Below, piece by piece: positions 51,313 to 60,610 of a stretch of DNA of 64,000 nucleotides (its first letter is position 1; each line of letters opens with the position of its first letter). The notes beneath the pieces are model-generated. The model saw only the letters and a program-made list of their open reading frames with translations. It ran no database searches and had not been told where the DNA came from. The position numbers and the translations under genes were made by a program. Source of the DNA: Microvirga sp. BSC39 (GTDB lineage: Bacteria; Pseudomonadota; Alphaproteobacteria; Rhizobiales; Beijerinckiaceae); contig NZ_JPUG01000078.1 in assembly GCF_000739015.1 (NCBI RefSeq), positions 62,001-126,000 of the forward strand, read 5' to 3'.

Positions 51313-51618
51313 ATGCATCTGGTTCAGATCCTTCTGCCGCTGGCCGATAATGCGGGCCGCCGCTTCGACGGCGCGGCCTATGGGCGCGTGCGCTCGGAGC
51401 TGGCCGAGCGGTTCGGCGGCATCACGAGCTTCACTCGCGCTCCGGCCGAAGGCGTCTGGAAGGAAGGCAGCCACACGACCCACGACGACATCGTCGTGTT
51501 CGAGGTCATGACGCGCGAGATCGATCATTCCTGGTGGGAACGATATCGCGCCGATCTGGAGCGCCGCTTCGATCAGGAAGCCATCGTGATCCGGGCGATT
51601 CGCGTGGAAATGCTCTAG
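51313..51618 (+). CDS. Small conserved protein of unknown function
   Basis: A 101-residue protein starting MHLVQILLPLADNAGRRFD. It has a ferredoxin-like pattern (two strands and two helices), with FGGITSFTRAPAEGVWKEG and HDDIVVFEVMT; such proteins are seen widely in Rhizobiales. AGGAGATAGCG precedes the ATG. Function not established. Confidence 0.65.
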   Translation: MHLVQILLPLADNAGRRFDGAAYGRVRSELAERFGGITSFTRAPAEGVWKEGSHTTHDDIVVFEVMTREIDHSWWERYRADLERRFDQEAIVIRAIRVEML

Positions 51619-51730
51619 TGCATCGTGCGAAAAGTGGATCCGGTTTTCGCCCAAACGATACGCTATCTTGGGAATTGGAGCATCGAGCGGGCCCCAAAAG
51701 TGGCGTCCACTTTCGGGTTGGATGCTCTAG
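51614..51730. repeat. Dispersed intergenic repeat
   Basis: Starts with TCTAGTGCATCGTGCGAAAA and ends GATGCTCTAG. Inside are GCGAAAA...TTTTCGC and AAAGTGG-CGT-CCACTTT inverted repeats. Elements with this AAAAGTGG/CCGGTTTTCGC signature are abundant in genomes of this group (established pattern). Confidence 0.65.
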
Positions 51731-51786
51731 CGATGGAACCGATACGGCACGGCTTCGCTTGTTCCCTCAAAAAGCGGAGCACCCTT

Positions 51787-52098
51787 ATGTCGAAGCCCCT
51801 CGTCGTCTCCATTCCCCATAACCTGGGCCAAGCCGAAGCCATGCGGCGGCTCCAGGGCGGCATGGCGGGCGTGAAATCGCAGTTCGGGGACAAGGTCGCG
51901 TCCATTCAGGAAACCTGGAGCGGAAACAGGATGGATTTCCGCGTCGGCGCCATGGGCCAGAATGTCAGCGGCCATCTCGAAGTCATGCAAGATCAGGTGC
52001 GCGTCGAAGTCCAGTTGCCGTGGATACTTGCGATGGTTGCGGAGAAGGCAAAGACCTTCATCCAAAAGCAAGGAACGCTTTTGCTAGAAAAGAAGTGA
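51787..52098 (+). CDS. Polyhydroxyalkanoic acid system family protein
   Basis: A 103-residue protein starting MSKPLVVSIPHNLGQAEAMRR, the opening of the PHA granule-region/'polyhydroxyalkanoic acid system' family (VSIPHxLGxxEAxRRL). A central MDFRVGAMGQNVSGHLEV and a terminal helical segment follow. GGAG lies 7 bases before the ATG. No other PHA gene is in the window, so the functional link is by family name only. Confidence 0.8.
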   Translation: MSKPLVVSIPHNLGQAEAMRRLQGGMAGVKSQFGDKVASIQETWSGNRMDFRVGAMGQNVSGHLEVMQDQVRVEVQLPWILAMVAEKAKTFIQKQGTLLLEKK

Positions 52099-52291
52099 CG
52101 TCCACTATTCTCATGAATAGCCGTTCACGAAGATGAACGCAGATGGAACCAAACTGCTCCGTCTGAGTTATAAATTCGATTGCGACCGCGACCCTTCGCC
52201 GGTGCGCTTCATTAAAGACATCGCTTTATTCGCTCCGGACCGGGTTCTTCTGTCCGATCGTGACAACACACCTTTATCTGAGGTTCGCGCT

Positions 52292-53509
52292 ATGCATGAG
52301 CGTTTGATGACGCAGTCCCATGCCCTTCGTATGCCTATCAAGGCCGGTTCAGAAAAGCCCCTCCTTGTCTGCTTTTCCCACCTCCGCTGGGACTTCGTCT
52401 GGCAGCGCCCGCAGCATCTCCTCAGCCGGGCCGTCAAGCATTACAACGTGCTGATCATCGAAGAGCCGGTGTTCAAGCCGGGTGCAAAGCCGCATGTGGA
52501 TGTGAGCGACCGGCCCCAGGGCGTTACGATCGCCGTGCCGGTTCTGCCGGAAGGCTTGTCCCATGAGGACATTCTTGTCGAGCAGCACGACCTCATCGAG
52601 GAACTGATCGGGCGCGAATCCACCGGCTCGCGCGTGTTCTGGTACTACACGCCGATGGCCATGGCCTTCACGAGCGATCTTGAGTGCGACCTGTGCGTCT
52701 ACGACAACATGGACGAGCTCTCGCTCTTCCGCGGCGCGTCGCAGGAGCTTCTCGATCTCGAGAACGCTCTGTTCGCACGGTGCGATCTGGTCTTCACCGG
52801 CGGCATGAGCCTCTACGAGGCCAAGAAGAGCCGTCACCGGAGCGTTCACGGCTTCCCGTCCTCCATCGACTTCAACCACTTCTCCCAGGCTCGCTCCATC
52901 GACAAGGATCCCGAGGATCAGGCGCATATTCCGCATGTCCGCCTCGGCTTCTTCGGCGTCGTGGACGAGCGCATGGACATCGATCTGCTCGCGCAGGTCG
53001 CCGAACTTCGCCCCGATTGGCAGTTCGTGATGATTGGCCCGGTGGTGAAGATCGATCCCGCCAGCCTGCCGCAGGCGCCCAACATCCATTGGCTCGGCGG
53101 CAAGTCCTACAACGAGCTGCCGCATTATCTCGCCGGCTGGGATGTGGGCTTCATGAACTTCGCCCTCAACGAGGCGACGAAGTTCATCAGCCCCACCAAG
53201 ACGCCCGAGTTCCTGGCCGCCGGCGTTCCCGTCGTGTCGACGGCGATCACCGACGTGGTGCGCCCCTACGGCGAAAAGGGTCTGGTCGAGATCGCAAGGA
53301 ACGCCAAGGAAGTGGTCGCTAAGGTCGAAACCGTTCTGGCCCGGCCGAAGGATCCCTGGCTCGCCAGGGTGGACCGGCACCTCGCCGCCGGCTCGTGGGA
53401 CAAGACCTGGGGTTCCATGCACAAGCTGATGCTGGATGCCACCGGCGGAGCCGCCACGGATCGTCCCGCCTCGTCCCTTCCCGTTTATGCCACCACGCCT
53501 GCGGAGTGA
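52292..53509 (+). CDS. Family-1-like glycosyltransferase
   Basis: About 405 residues. PLLVCFSHLRWDFVWQRPQ marks the start of the GT-B N-terminal domain; HYLAGWDVGFMNFALNEATKFISPTKTPEFLAAGVPV, given in parts as NEATKFISPTKTPEFLAAG, is the donor-site region. GAGG is 8 bases before ATG 52292; an ATG at 52133 would add 53 residues of AT-richer sequence without family similarity. The glf gene follows 6 bases later, so a galactofuranose-containing glycan is a plausible product. Confidence 0.8.
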   Translation: MHERLMTQSHALRMPIKAGSEKPLLVCFSHLRWDFVWQRPQHLLSRAVKHYNVLIIEEPVFKPGAKPHVDVSDRPQGVTIAVPVLPEGLSHEDILVEQHDLIEELIGRESTGSRVFWYYTPMAMAFTSDLECDLCVYDNMDELSLFRGASQELLDLENALFARCDLVFTGGMSLYEAKKSRHRSVHGFPSSIDFNHFSQARSIDKDPEDQAHIPHVRLGFFGVVDERMDIDLLAQVAELRPDWQFVMIGPVVKIDPASLPQAPNIHWLGGKSYNELPHYLAGWDVGFMNFALNEATKFISPTKTPEFLAAGVPVVSTAITDVVRPYGEKGLVEIARNAKEVVAKVETVLARPKDPWLARVDRHLAAGSWDKTWGSMHKLMLDATGGAATDRPASSLPVYATTPAE

Positions 53510-53515
53510 TCTGGA

Positions 53516-54669
<1,154 letters not shown>

Positions 54670-54670
<1 letters not shown>

Positions 54671-54729
54671 TGAAAAAATTCATCGAACAATCCGCGCTAA
54701 GAATTGTTGAAGAACGCTTAGTGAAATAG
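54670..54729 (+). CDS. Possible 19-residue coupled peptide
   Basis: ATG overlaps the TAA of glf (TAATG) and encodes MKKFIEQSALRIVEERLVK before a TAG. No ribosome-binding site of its own. It may be a leader peptide for the downstream fusion gene or chance. Confidence 0.2.
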
Positions 54730-54743
54730 CTCGGAGTTGTACG

Positions 54744-56918
54744 ATGAAGCGACCACTAGAGCTTTGGGGCGGTTTGGAATGTACTGTCGCAAGAGTAGGC
54801 GACGACTACCGCGACCAAAGCCTGGAGACCGGTTATCAGGATCGGATCGAGGATCTCGATCGGATTGCTGAACTCGGAATCCGCACTCTGCGTCATCCGG
54901 TGCTCTGGGAGAAGATCTCTCCCGAGAGCCCGGACCGGACGGACTTCTCCTGGCATGATACGCGCCTGAAGCGCCTTCAGGAACTGAACATCCGCGCCAT
55001 CGCGGGGCTGTGCCATCACGGCAGCGGCCCGCGCTACACGAACATGCTCGATCCCGCCTGGCCCGAGCTTCTGGCGCGCCACGCTGCCCATGTGGCGCAG
55101 CGCTATCCCCACCTCGACCTCTACACGCCCGTGAACGAGCCGCTCACCACGGCGCGGTTCTCGGGGCTTTATGGCCATTGGTATCCGCACGGTACGAGTC
55201 TTGAGACATTCCTCAGGATCCTCGTCAACGAGTGCAAGGCGACCGTTCTGTCCATGCGGGCCATCCGCAAGGTGCGTCCCGATGCGCAACTCGTCCAGAC
55301 GGACGACATGGGCAAGACCTTCTCGACGCCGACGCTCGCTTATCAGGCGGAGCACGAGAACCAGCGCCGTTTCCTCAGTTTCGATATCCTGTGCGGCATG
55401 GTCGATCGGGACCACCCATGGTGGGACAAGTTCATCAAGAGCGGCGTTGCGCAAGCCGACCTCGAGCTCTTCCTCGATGCGCCCGATGCAGCCCCCGACA
55501 TCATCGGCATCAATCATTACCTGACGAGCGAGCGCTATCTCGACGAGCGCATGAAGCGCTATCCCGAGCACCATTGGGGCGGCAACGGCACGCATCGATA
55601 CGCCGACGCGGAAGCCGTGCGCATGCCGCTGCCTGCGGCGGATCTCGGCCCGGCCGCCCGCCTGCGGGAGGTGTGGGAGCGCTACCGGCGGCCGATCGCC
55701 GTCACGGAAGCCCATCACGGCAGCACCCGCGACGACCAGCTCCGCTGGCTCATGGAGGTGTGGAACGACGTCAACACGCTGCGTGACGAAGGCGCCGATA
55801 TTCGCGCCGTCACCGTTTGGTCTCTTTACGGGGCGGTGGACTGGAACAGCCTTCTCACCCGCCGCAACGGCTTCTACGAGCCGGGGCCCTTCGATGTTCG
55901 CACAACCGTGCCACGGCGCACGGCGCTGGCGCATGCCGCCGAGGCGCTGGCCAAGACCGGCACCTTCGATCACCCGGTTCTCGACCGTGCCGGCTGGTGG
56001 AAGCGCGACATCCGCTTCTACAAGCCGCCGGCACGGCAGTCGAAATCCTGCTGGCTGGCCGACGAGCCGCGCCAGCTCCTGGTCACGGGTGCCACGGGAA
56101 CCCTGGGGCGCGCCTATTCGCGCCTGTGCGATTTCCGCGGCCTCAATCACGCTCTGCTCTCGCGGCAGGATATGGACATTGCCGATCCGGCGAGCGTTGC
56201 CAAGGCCCTGGAATGCTACCGGCCCTGGGCGGTGATCAACACCGCCGGCTACGTGCGTGTCGCGGAGGCCGAGAACGATCGCGAAGCCTGCTTCCGCGAG
56301 AACGCCAGGGGCGCCGAGGTTCTGGCCACGGTCTGTGCCGATCTCGGCATACCGCTCGTGACCTTCTCGTCCGATCTCGTCTTCGACGGCTCGCTCGAGA
56401 GGCCGTATGTGGAGAGCGACGCGGTCAACCCGACCACGGTGTATGGCGAAAGCAAAGCCGAGGCGGAGCGACGCGTTCTGGAAGCGCACGACAGGGCGCT
56501 CATCCTGCGCACGAGCGCCTTCTTCGGCCCGTGGGATCGCTACAACTTCGTCTGGTCCATCCTCAATACCCTGAGCAAGGGCGAGGGCGTGGAAGCCAGC
56601 CTCGATGTGGTGTCGCCCACTTACGTGCCCGATCTCGTGAACACCTCCCTCGATCTGCTGATCGATGGCGGCACGGGCATCTGGCACATGGCCAATATCG
56701 GCGAGACCTCCTGGCGGGATCTCGCCGCCATGGCGGCCGAGCGCGCGGGCTTCGATCCTAGCCTCGTCACTGATGCAGGCGGTCCGCCTGCACTCAACAC
56801 GGCGCTGTCCACCGAACGCGGCATCCTCATGCCGCGCCTTGAGAGCGCTCTCGACCGCTTCTTCACCGACAACGAAGTGGAGTGGTCGGAGAGCGTTATG
56901 AAAATGGCGGCCGAGTAA
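54744..56918 (+). CDS. Glycosidase - dTDP-4-dehydrorhamnose reductase (RmlD) fusion
   Basis: A 724-residue two-domain protein. Residues 1-410 are a (beta/alpha)8 glycosidase of GH1-like type: TPVNEPLTTARF carries the acid/base Glu, and VTEAHHGSTRDDQ the likely nucleophile. Residues 440-724 are an SDR-type RmlD domain with VTGATGTLGRAYSRL, NTAGYVRVAEAEND and the YGESK catalytic pair. RmlD makes dTDP-L-rhamnose. GGAG is 7 bases before the ATG. The frame is continuous, and the two activities in one chain suggest coupling of glycan editing and sugar-nucleotide supply. Confidence 0.85.
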   Translation: MKRPLELWGGLECTVARVGDDYRDQSLETGYQDRIEDLDRIAELGIRTLRHPVLWEKISPESPDRTDFSWHDTRLKRLQELNIRAIAGLCHHGSGPRYTNMLDPAWPELLARHAAHVAQRYPHLDLYTPVNEPLTTARFSGLYGHWYPHGTSLETFLRILVNECKATVLSMRAIRKVRPDAQLVQTDDMGKTFSTPTLAYQAEHENQRRFLSFDILCGMVDRDHPWWDKFIKSGVAQADLELFLDAPDAAPDIIGINHYLTSERYLDERMKRYPEHHWGGNGTHRYADAEAVRMPLPAADLGPAARLREVWERYRRPIAVTEAHHGSTRDDQLRWLMEVWNDVNTLRDEGADIRAVTVWSLYGAVDWNSLLTRRNGFYEPGPFDVRTTVPRRTALAHAAEALAKTGTFDHPVLDRAGWWKRDIRFYKPPARQSKSCWLADEPRQLLVTGATGTLGRAYSRLCDFRGLNHALLSRQDMDIADPASVAKALECYRPWAVINTAGYVRVAEAENDREACFRENARGAEVLATVCADLGIPLVTFSSDLVFDGSLERPYVESDAVNPTTVYGESKAEAERRVLEAHDRALILRTSAFFGPWDRYNFVWSILNTLSKGEGVEASLDVVSPTYVPDLVNTSLDLLIDGGTGIWHMANIGETSWRDLAAMAAERAGFDPSLVTDAGGPPALNTALSTERGILMPRLESALDRFFTDNEVEWSESVMKMAAE

Positions 56919-56987
56919 CCATCCTCATCCTGATGATGCCCAGAAAAGGCCGGCCTTGCGCTGACCTTTTCCATATGAGGTGCAAAG

Positions 56988-57024
56988 AAAAGGGCGGCGC
57001 AGAGGTTCTGCGCCGCCCTTTTGC
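56988..57024. terminator. Bidirectional terminator
   Basis: A perfect 16-bp stem (AAAAGGGCGGCGCAGA with its inverse) around GGT, with A and T runs at the two ends. It lies between the convergent fusion gene and the GH2 gene. Confidence 0.9.
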
Positions 57025-57041
57025 GGGTGGTGTGGAGCGCC

Positions 57042-59792
57042 TTAAGCCGCCGCTTCCGCGGCCCGGACCGCTTCTTCGAGACGGGCAGCCCGCGACTCGA
57101 CCGCGAGCTCCACCAGGGCATCCATCAGCATCGTCGCCGTCGGGTCGGCCATCGGCGCATCCCGGAACAGGCGCAGAGTCGAGGCGACCAGGCGGCCGCG
57201 CCCGTAGGAGCGCTCGACGCCGAGCGCCACCGGCTTGTGGATCCAGCCGACCACGAGACCGGCGAAGACACGGGCCTGGAAATCGAGCAGGTTACAGCCC
57301 GAGATCACGTAGTCCGGCAGCACCCGGTCCATGGTCTCGTCGAGCAGCGGCCCGGAGGGGAAGCGGGCGAAATGGCCCGACCGCCGCAGCCAGCCGAAGG
57401 ACGAGGCCCAGTCGCCCGACCAAAGCGTGCCGTGACGGGCCTGCACCTTCACCGCCTGCCAGTGCGGGAAGAACGGGTACAGGCTCATGTCGCTCTCCGG
57501 CAGCAGCAGGAGCTTGGCGCCGGCTCGCACATGGTCGGCAATCGCCTTCGTGTGCGTACGGGCGACGACGAGGGTCGATTCCTCGAAGGCGCGCGCCAGG
57601 GTGTAGCCCAGCGCCTGGAAGCGCTCGCGGATATCCTCGTCCGGCGACCACACCAGCTCACGTGCATGAACGGGCCGCGTGCGCTTGGGATGGATCGCGA
57701 TGTCGTGGTGGTTGTGCGCGATCAGGCGACCGTCGGAGCCACGCAGATCGAAATTGATCCGCCGCAGGGAGGGCTCGTCCATGACGGGCAGCTTGATCTC
57801 CACGCGACCGAGATCCAGCACGTCCGGCGCCTCGATGCGAGGCAGAGGCAGCGTCTGGCTCTCGCCGGCGACCGTGACCTCCAGCTGGCAGTCTTCCAGA
57901 ACAGGGCCCGCTCCATGCGCCACCGCCAGGTCCAGGGCGACCGTTTCGCCCGACCAGTAGGAGGCGCGCTCCCACTTGGGCACGATGACCGTGTCCGAGT
58001 TGATGATGGGGAACAGCTCGTGGAACACGCGCGTGTTGCGGCGCATGTCGAGAAGGCCGTTCGATTCCCAGTGGCAGTCGTGCAGCTCGGTGATGACGTA
58101 GCCGGCGAGATTCGGCTTCCGGCGCATGGATTCGATCTCGTACTTGAACGCCCGGAACTGCTGCCACTGAGCCGCGATCACGAAGCGGCGCAGATCGCCG
58201 AAGACCCGGTCCAGGCTCCAGTCCGAGAAGCGGTTCTCGACCCCGTGGGCGTACATCACGCCCTCGCCCCAGTCGTGACCGGTCTCGAACCACCAGGGCT
58301 CCTCGCCCTTCTCGTCGCGCAGGTCCTTCGGATAGGGCAGGCCCCAATTGCCGAACTCCGAGCACATGAGCGGCTCGCGGCCGGTGATGACCGCATCGCC
58401 ATGGGGCGAGTAGAGCCAGGAGGCGCGGCCCGACAGCTCGTCCACGAACTGGTCCCACTGGTCCCGGTGATCCGGATAGGCGGCGTAGAAGTGATAATCC
58501 GCGATGTCGGATTCCACGTGGAAGCTCGGCGCCAACGGCGAGTTGTCGACCACGAGGCGCGTGGGATCGTAGGCCTTCAGCCACGCGAAGGTGCGCTTGA
58601 GCCAGTCGCGGTGATCCGCGTCGTTGACGAGGTCGACGCCCCAGTTCTCGTTGATGATCGTCCAGATGATGATCGACGGATGGTTGCCGTCGCGGTCGAC
58701 GATGCCCTTCAGGAGCTTTTCCTTGCGCCCGCGCGAGCGGTCGGTGGCCATGCCGCCGTTGGGCAGCTCGGTCCAGATGAGCAGGCCCATCCGGTCCGCG
58801 ACCTCGTAGTAGCGCGGATCGGCCGCCTTGATGTGGCAGCGCAGGCAGTTGAGCCCCATCTCCTTCGCCTTGCGGAACTGGTCCTCCAGGAACTCCACCG
58901 AGGGCACGGTGCAGATCGTGTCCGGGTAGTAGTCCTGGTCGAGCGCGGAGCGCAGGTAGAGCGGCTCGCCGTTGAGATAGAACTTGCCGTTGCGCGTCTC
59001 GATGGAGCGGAAGCCGAAATTGTCGGCAATCTCGTCCTTCACCTCGCCGTCACGCATGAGCTCCAGGCGGATGCGGTAGAGATGGGGATGATCGGGCGAC
59101 CAGGCGCGCACGTCGTCGAGGGTGAACTCGAACGGCATGGAGGTGACGCCCACCTGCGTCTCGTGCATCTCGTCGAGCACCACGTCGCCCGAGGGATCCG
59201 TCACCTGGATGCGGATCTGCGTCGCGTCCGTGAGCGGACGCGCGAAGAACACGCCCGAGGTCACGCGGCCAGTGGTCAGGTTGGGCACGAGGCGCACCCG
59301 GTTCATGTGGTCCGGGATGCGACGCTCGAGATAAACCGACTGCCAGATGCCGGAGAGCGGGCCGTACCAGCTCTGCTTGCCGAACGGGATCTCGGCGAAG
59401 GGCGAGTCCGGGAACTCGGCCGGGTTGTCGGTGGGGCTGTCGACGCGGACCTTGATCTCGTTCGCACCGGGCTTGAGATAGGCGGTCACGTCGAAGGAGA
59501 AGGGCAGGAAGCCGCCCTCGTTGTGGCCCACCGCCTCGCCGTTCACGAAAACCTTCGTGTTATGGAAGACTGCGCCGAAGCGGATCCAGATGCTGTCGTG
59601 GAGCCACTCCTCCTCGACCTCGATCGTCCTGCGATAGATGCCGATGCCGGCCCGCATCCGCAGGTCCGAGAACTGGGCCTGCCATGGACTGGGCACCGTG
59701 ATCTGGCGAACCTCCGCCGGGCCAGCGAGACGGTCGTCGGCCACATGCAAAAATTCCCAAGTCCCGTCCAGACTGATGCGATTGTCCAGCAT
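57042..59792 (-). CDS. GH2 family beta-glycosidase (galactosidase/glucuronidase type)
   Basis: A 916-residue glycosidase with the GH2 sugar-binding domain (ISLDGTWEF; GIGIYRRTIEV), Ig-like domain and barrel. The acid/base is in WTIINENWG and the nucleophile in MCSEFGNWG. About 350 C-terminal residues beyond the barrel form extra beta and Rossmann-like regions. No signal peptide is seen, so it is likely cytoplasmic. GGAGAGATC precedes the ATG. The natural substrate is not known; nearby sugar genes suggest a galactoside, uronide or similar. Confidence 0.87.
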   Translation of the reverse strand: MLDNRISLDGTWEFLHVADDRLAGPAEVRQITVPSPWQAQFSDLRMRAGIGIYRRTIEVEEEWLHDSIWIRFGAVFHNTKVFVNGEAVGHNEGGFLPFSFDVTAYLKPGANEIKVRVDSPTDNPAEFPDSPFAEIPFGKQSWYGPLSGIWQSVYLERRIPDHMNRVRLVPNLTTGRVTSGVFFARPLTDATQIRIQVTDPSGDVVLDEMHETQVGVTSMPFEFTLDDVRAWSPDHPHLYRIRLELMRDGEVKDEIADNFGFRSIETRNGKFYLNGEPLYLRSALDQDYYPDTICTVPSVEFLEDQFRKAKEMGLNCLRCHIKAADPRYYEVADRMGLLIWTELPNGGMATDRSRGRKEKLLKGIVDRDGNHPSIIIWTIINENWGVDLVNDADHRDWLKRTFAWLKAYDPTRLVVDNSPLAPSFHVESDIADYHFYAAYPDHRDQWDQFVDELSGRASWLYSPHGDAVITGREPLMCSEFGNWGLPYPKDLRDEKGEEPWWFETGHDWGEGVMYAHGVENRFSDWSLDRVFGDLRRFVIAAQWQQFRAFKYEIESMRRKPNLAGYVITELHDCHWESNGLLDMRRNTRVFHELFPIINSDTVIVPKWERASYWSGETVALDLAVAHGAGPVLEDCQLEVTVAGESQTLPLPRIEAPDVLDLGRVEIKLPVMDEPSLRRINFDLRGSDGRLIAHNHHDIAIHPKRTRPVHARELVWSPDEDIRERFQALGYTLARAFEESTLVVARTHTKAIADHVRAGAKLLLLPESDMSLYPFFPHWQAVKVQARHGTLWSGDWASSFGWLRRSGHFARFPSGPLLDETMDRVLPDYVISGCNLLDFQARVFAGLVVGWIHKPVALGVERSYGRGRLVASTLRLFRDAPMADPTATMLMDALVELAVESRAARLEEAVRAAEAAA

Positions 59793-60120
59793 GATCTCTC
59801 CTTGAATCAGAGATTACCCAAGGGTCCCGAAAACGGCGAAAACATGGCTGAGAGCAGCTCGGCGGGGGCTGTTGCCCACCCTGCGACACCTCGTGCACGC
59901 CCGCTTGCTCGACCCATCGGCCCCTCGTCTCTGACCGTGATTGGCGGCCTGTGTCGGACAACGGGAAAAAGCTTCGTTGGATCCAGCGGGCAGGAGCGCA
60001 CGGAACGCCGAACGGTCAAGATCGTGTCCGGCAGGAACCGCCACTCCCATCTGGCGTTGCCCTGATAACGCCGAGCCTTGCTGCTCGCTCAACAGACACA
60101 CCTACTGAAAGAGGCTGGAG
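59793..60120. other. Divergent intergenic region
   Basis: A 328-base gap between GH2 and the 96-residue gene. It holds the EcfG-type promoter below; no gene is called. Confidence 0.5.
60034..60058 (+). promoter_or_regulatory. Consensus EcfG-type promoter
   Basis: GGAAC (60034-60038), a 16-base spacer and CGTT (60055-60058), a perfect match to GGAAC-N16/17-cGTT. It lies 62 bases before the ATG at 60121. A weaker GGAAC-N16-CGTG is at 60002-60026. Confidence 0.65.
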
Positions 60121-60411
60121 ATGGCTCAATTGATCCCCGACGATCGGACCCGCCAGGGAGGCTCCGGCCGCCCGGTTCTGGGCGTGCTGATCGGCTCACT
60201 CCTGCTGCTTGCCGTTGCCGTCGGCGGGTACATGATCTGGGTTGGGTCGACCTCGCCCGACGATCCGGGCACGGATGCCGCCCGTGCACAGACGACCGGC
60301 TCCACGACCGGCTCGTCCAATGCCAACCCCACCAACCGGATCTCGCCCTCGAACCCGGCCTATCCGGCGCCCAACGCGCAGCCCTCGGCCAATCCGACCC
60401 CGCAGCAGTAA
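60121..60411 (+). CDS. Small membrane-anchored Pro/Asn/Ser-rich protein
   Basis: A 96-residue protein with a single transmembrane helix (LGVLIGSLLLLAVAVGGYMI) and a C-terminal extracytoplasmic tail rich in P, A, N, S and T. GGAG precedes the ATG. A consensus general-stress promoter lies upstream. Tail composition suggests disorder. Function unknown. A terminator follows directly. Confidence 0.65.
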   Translation: MAQLIPDDRTRQGGSGRPVLGVLIGSLLLLAVAVGGYMIWVGSTSPDDPGTDAARAQTTGSTTGSSNANPTNRISPSNPAYPAPNAQPSANPTPQQ

Positions 60412-60429
60412 CGCATCTTCCCTAAAGGC

Positions 60430-60464
60430 AGCCGGGCGAGGCCATGTGCCTCCCCGGCTTTTTT
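60430..60464 (+). terminator. Rho-independent terminator
   Basis: GCCGGG-C-GAGGC, loop, GCCTC-C-CCGGC, followed by TTTTTT. Directly downstream of the 96-residue gene. Confidence 0.85.
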
Positions 60465-60610
60465 GTTGCGCGTGGTCTGCCCTGCGGCGAGTTTTCGCCG
60501 TAATGATTCGCAAAGAACCGTCCCGCTTACGCTTCGTGCGAGAACGGAACCGGCAGAGCGGGGGCATGGGACAAGCCCCATGCTCCAAGGAATGCGATAG
60601 GGTAGACCGA

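Noticed and set aside
52133..52291. Extended N-terminus of the glycosyltransferase
   Set aside because: AT-richer, without family similarity, and the ATG at 52292 has a better ribosome-binding site.
57021..60065. Long open frame opposite the GH2 gene
   Set aside because: Shadow of the GH2 coding sequence, with no recognisable domain and runs through the terminator.
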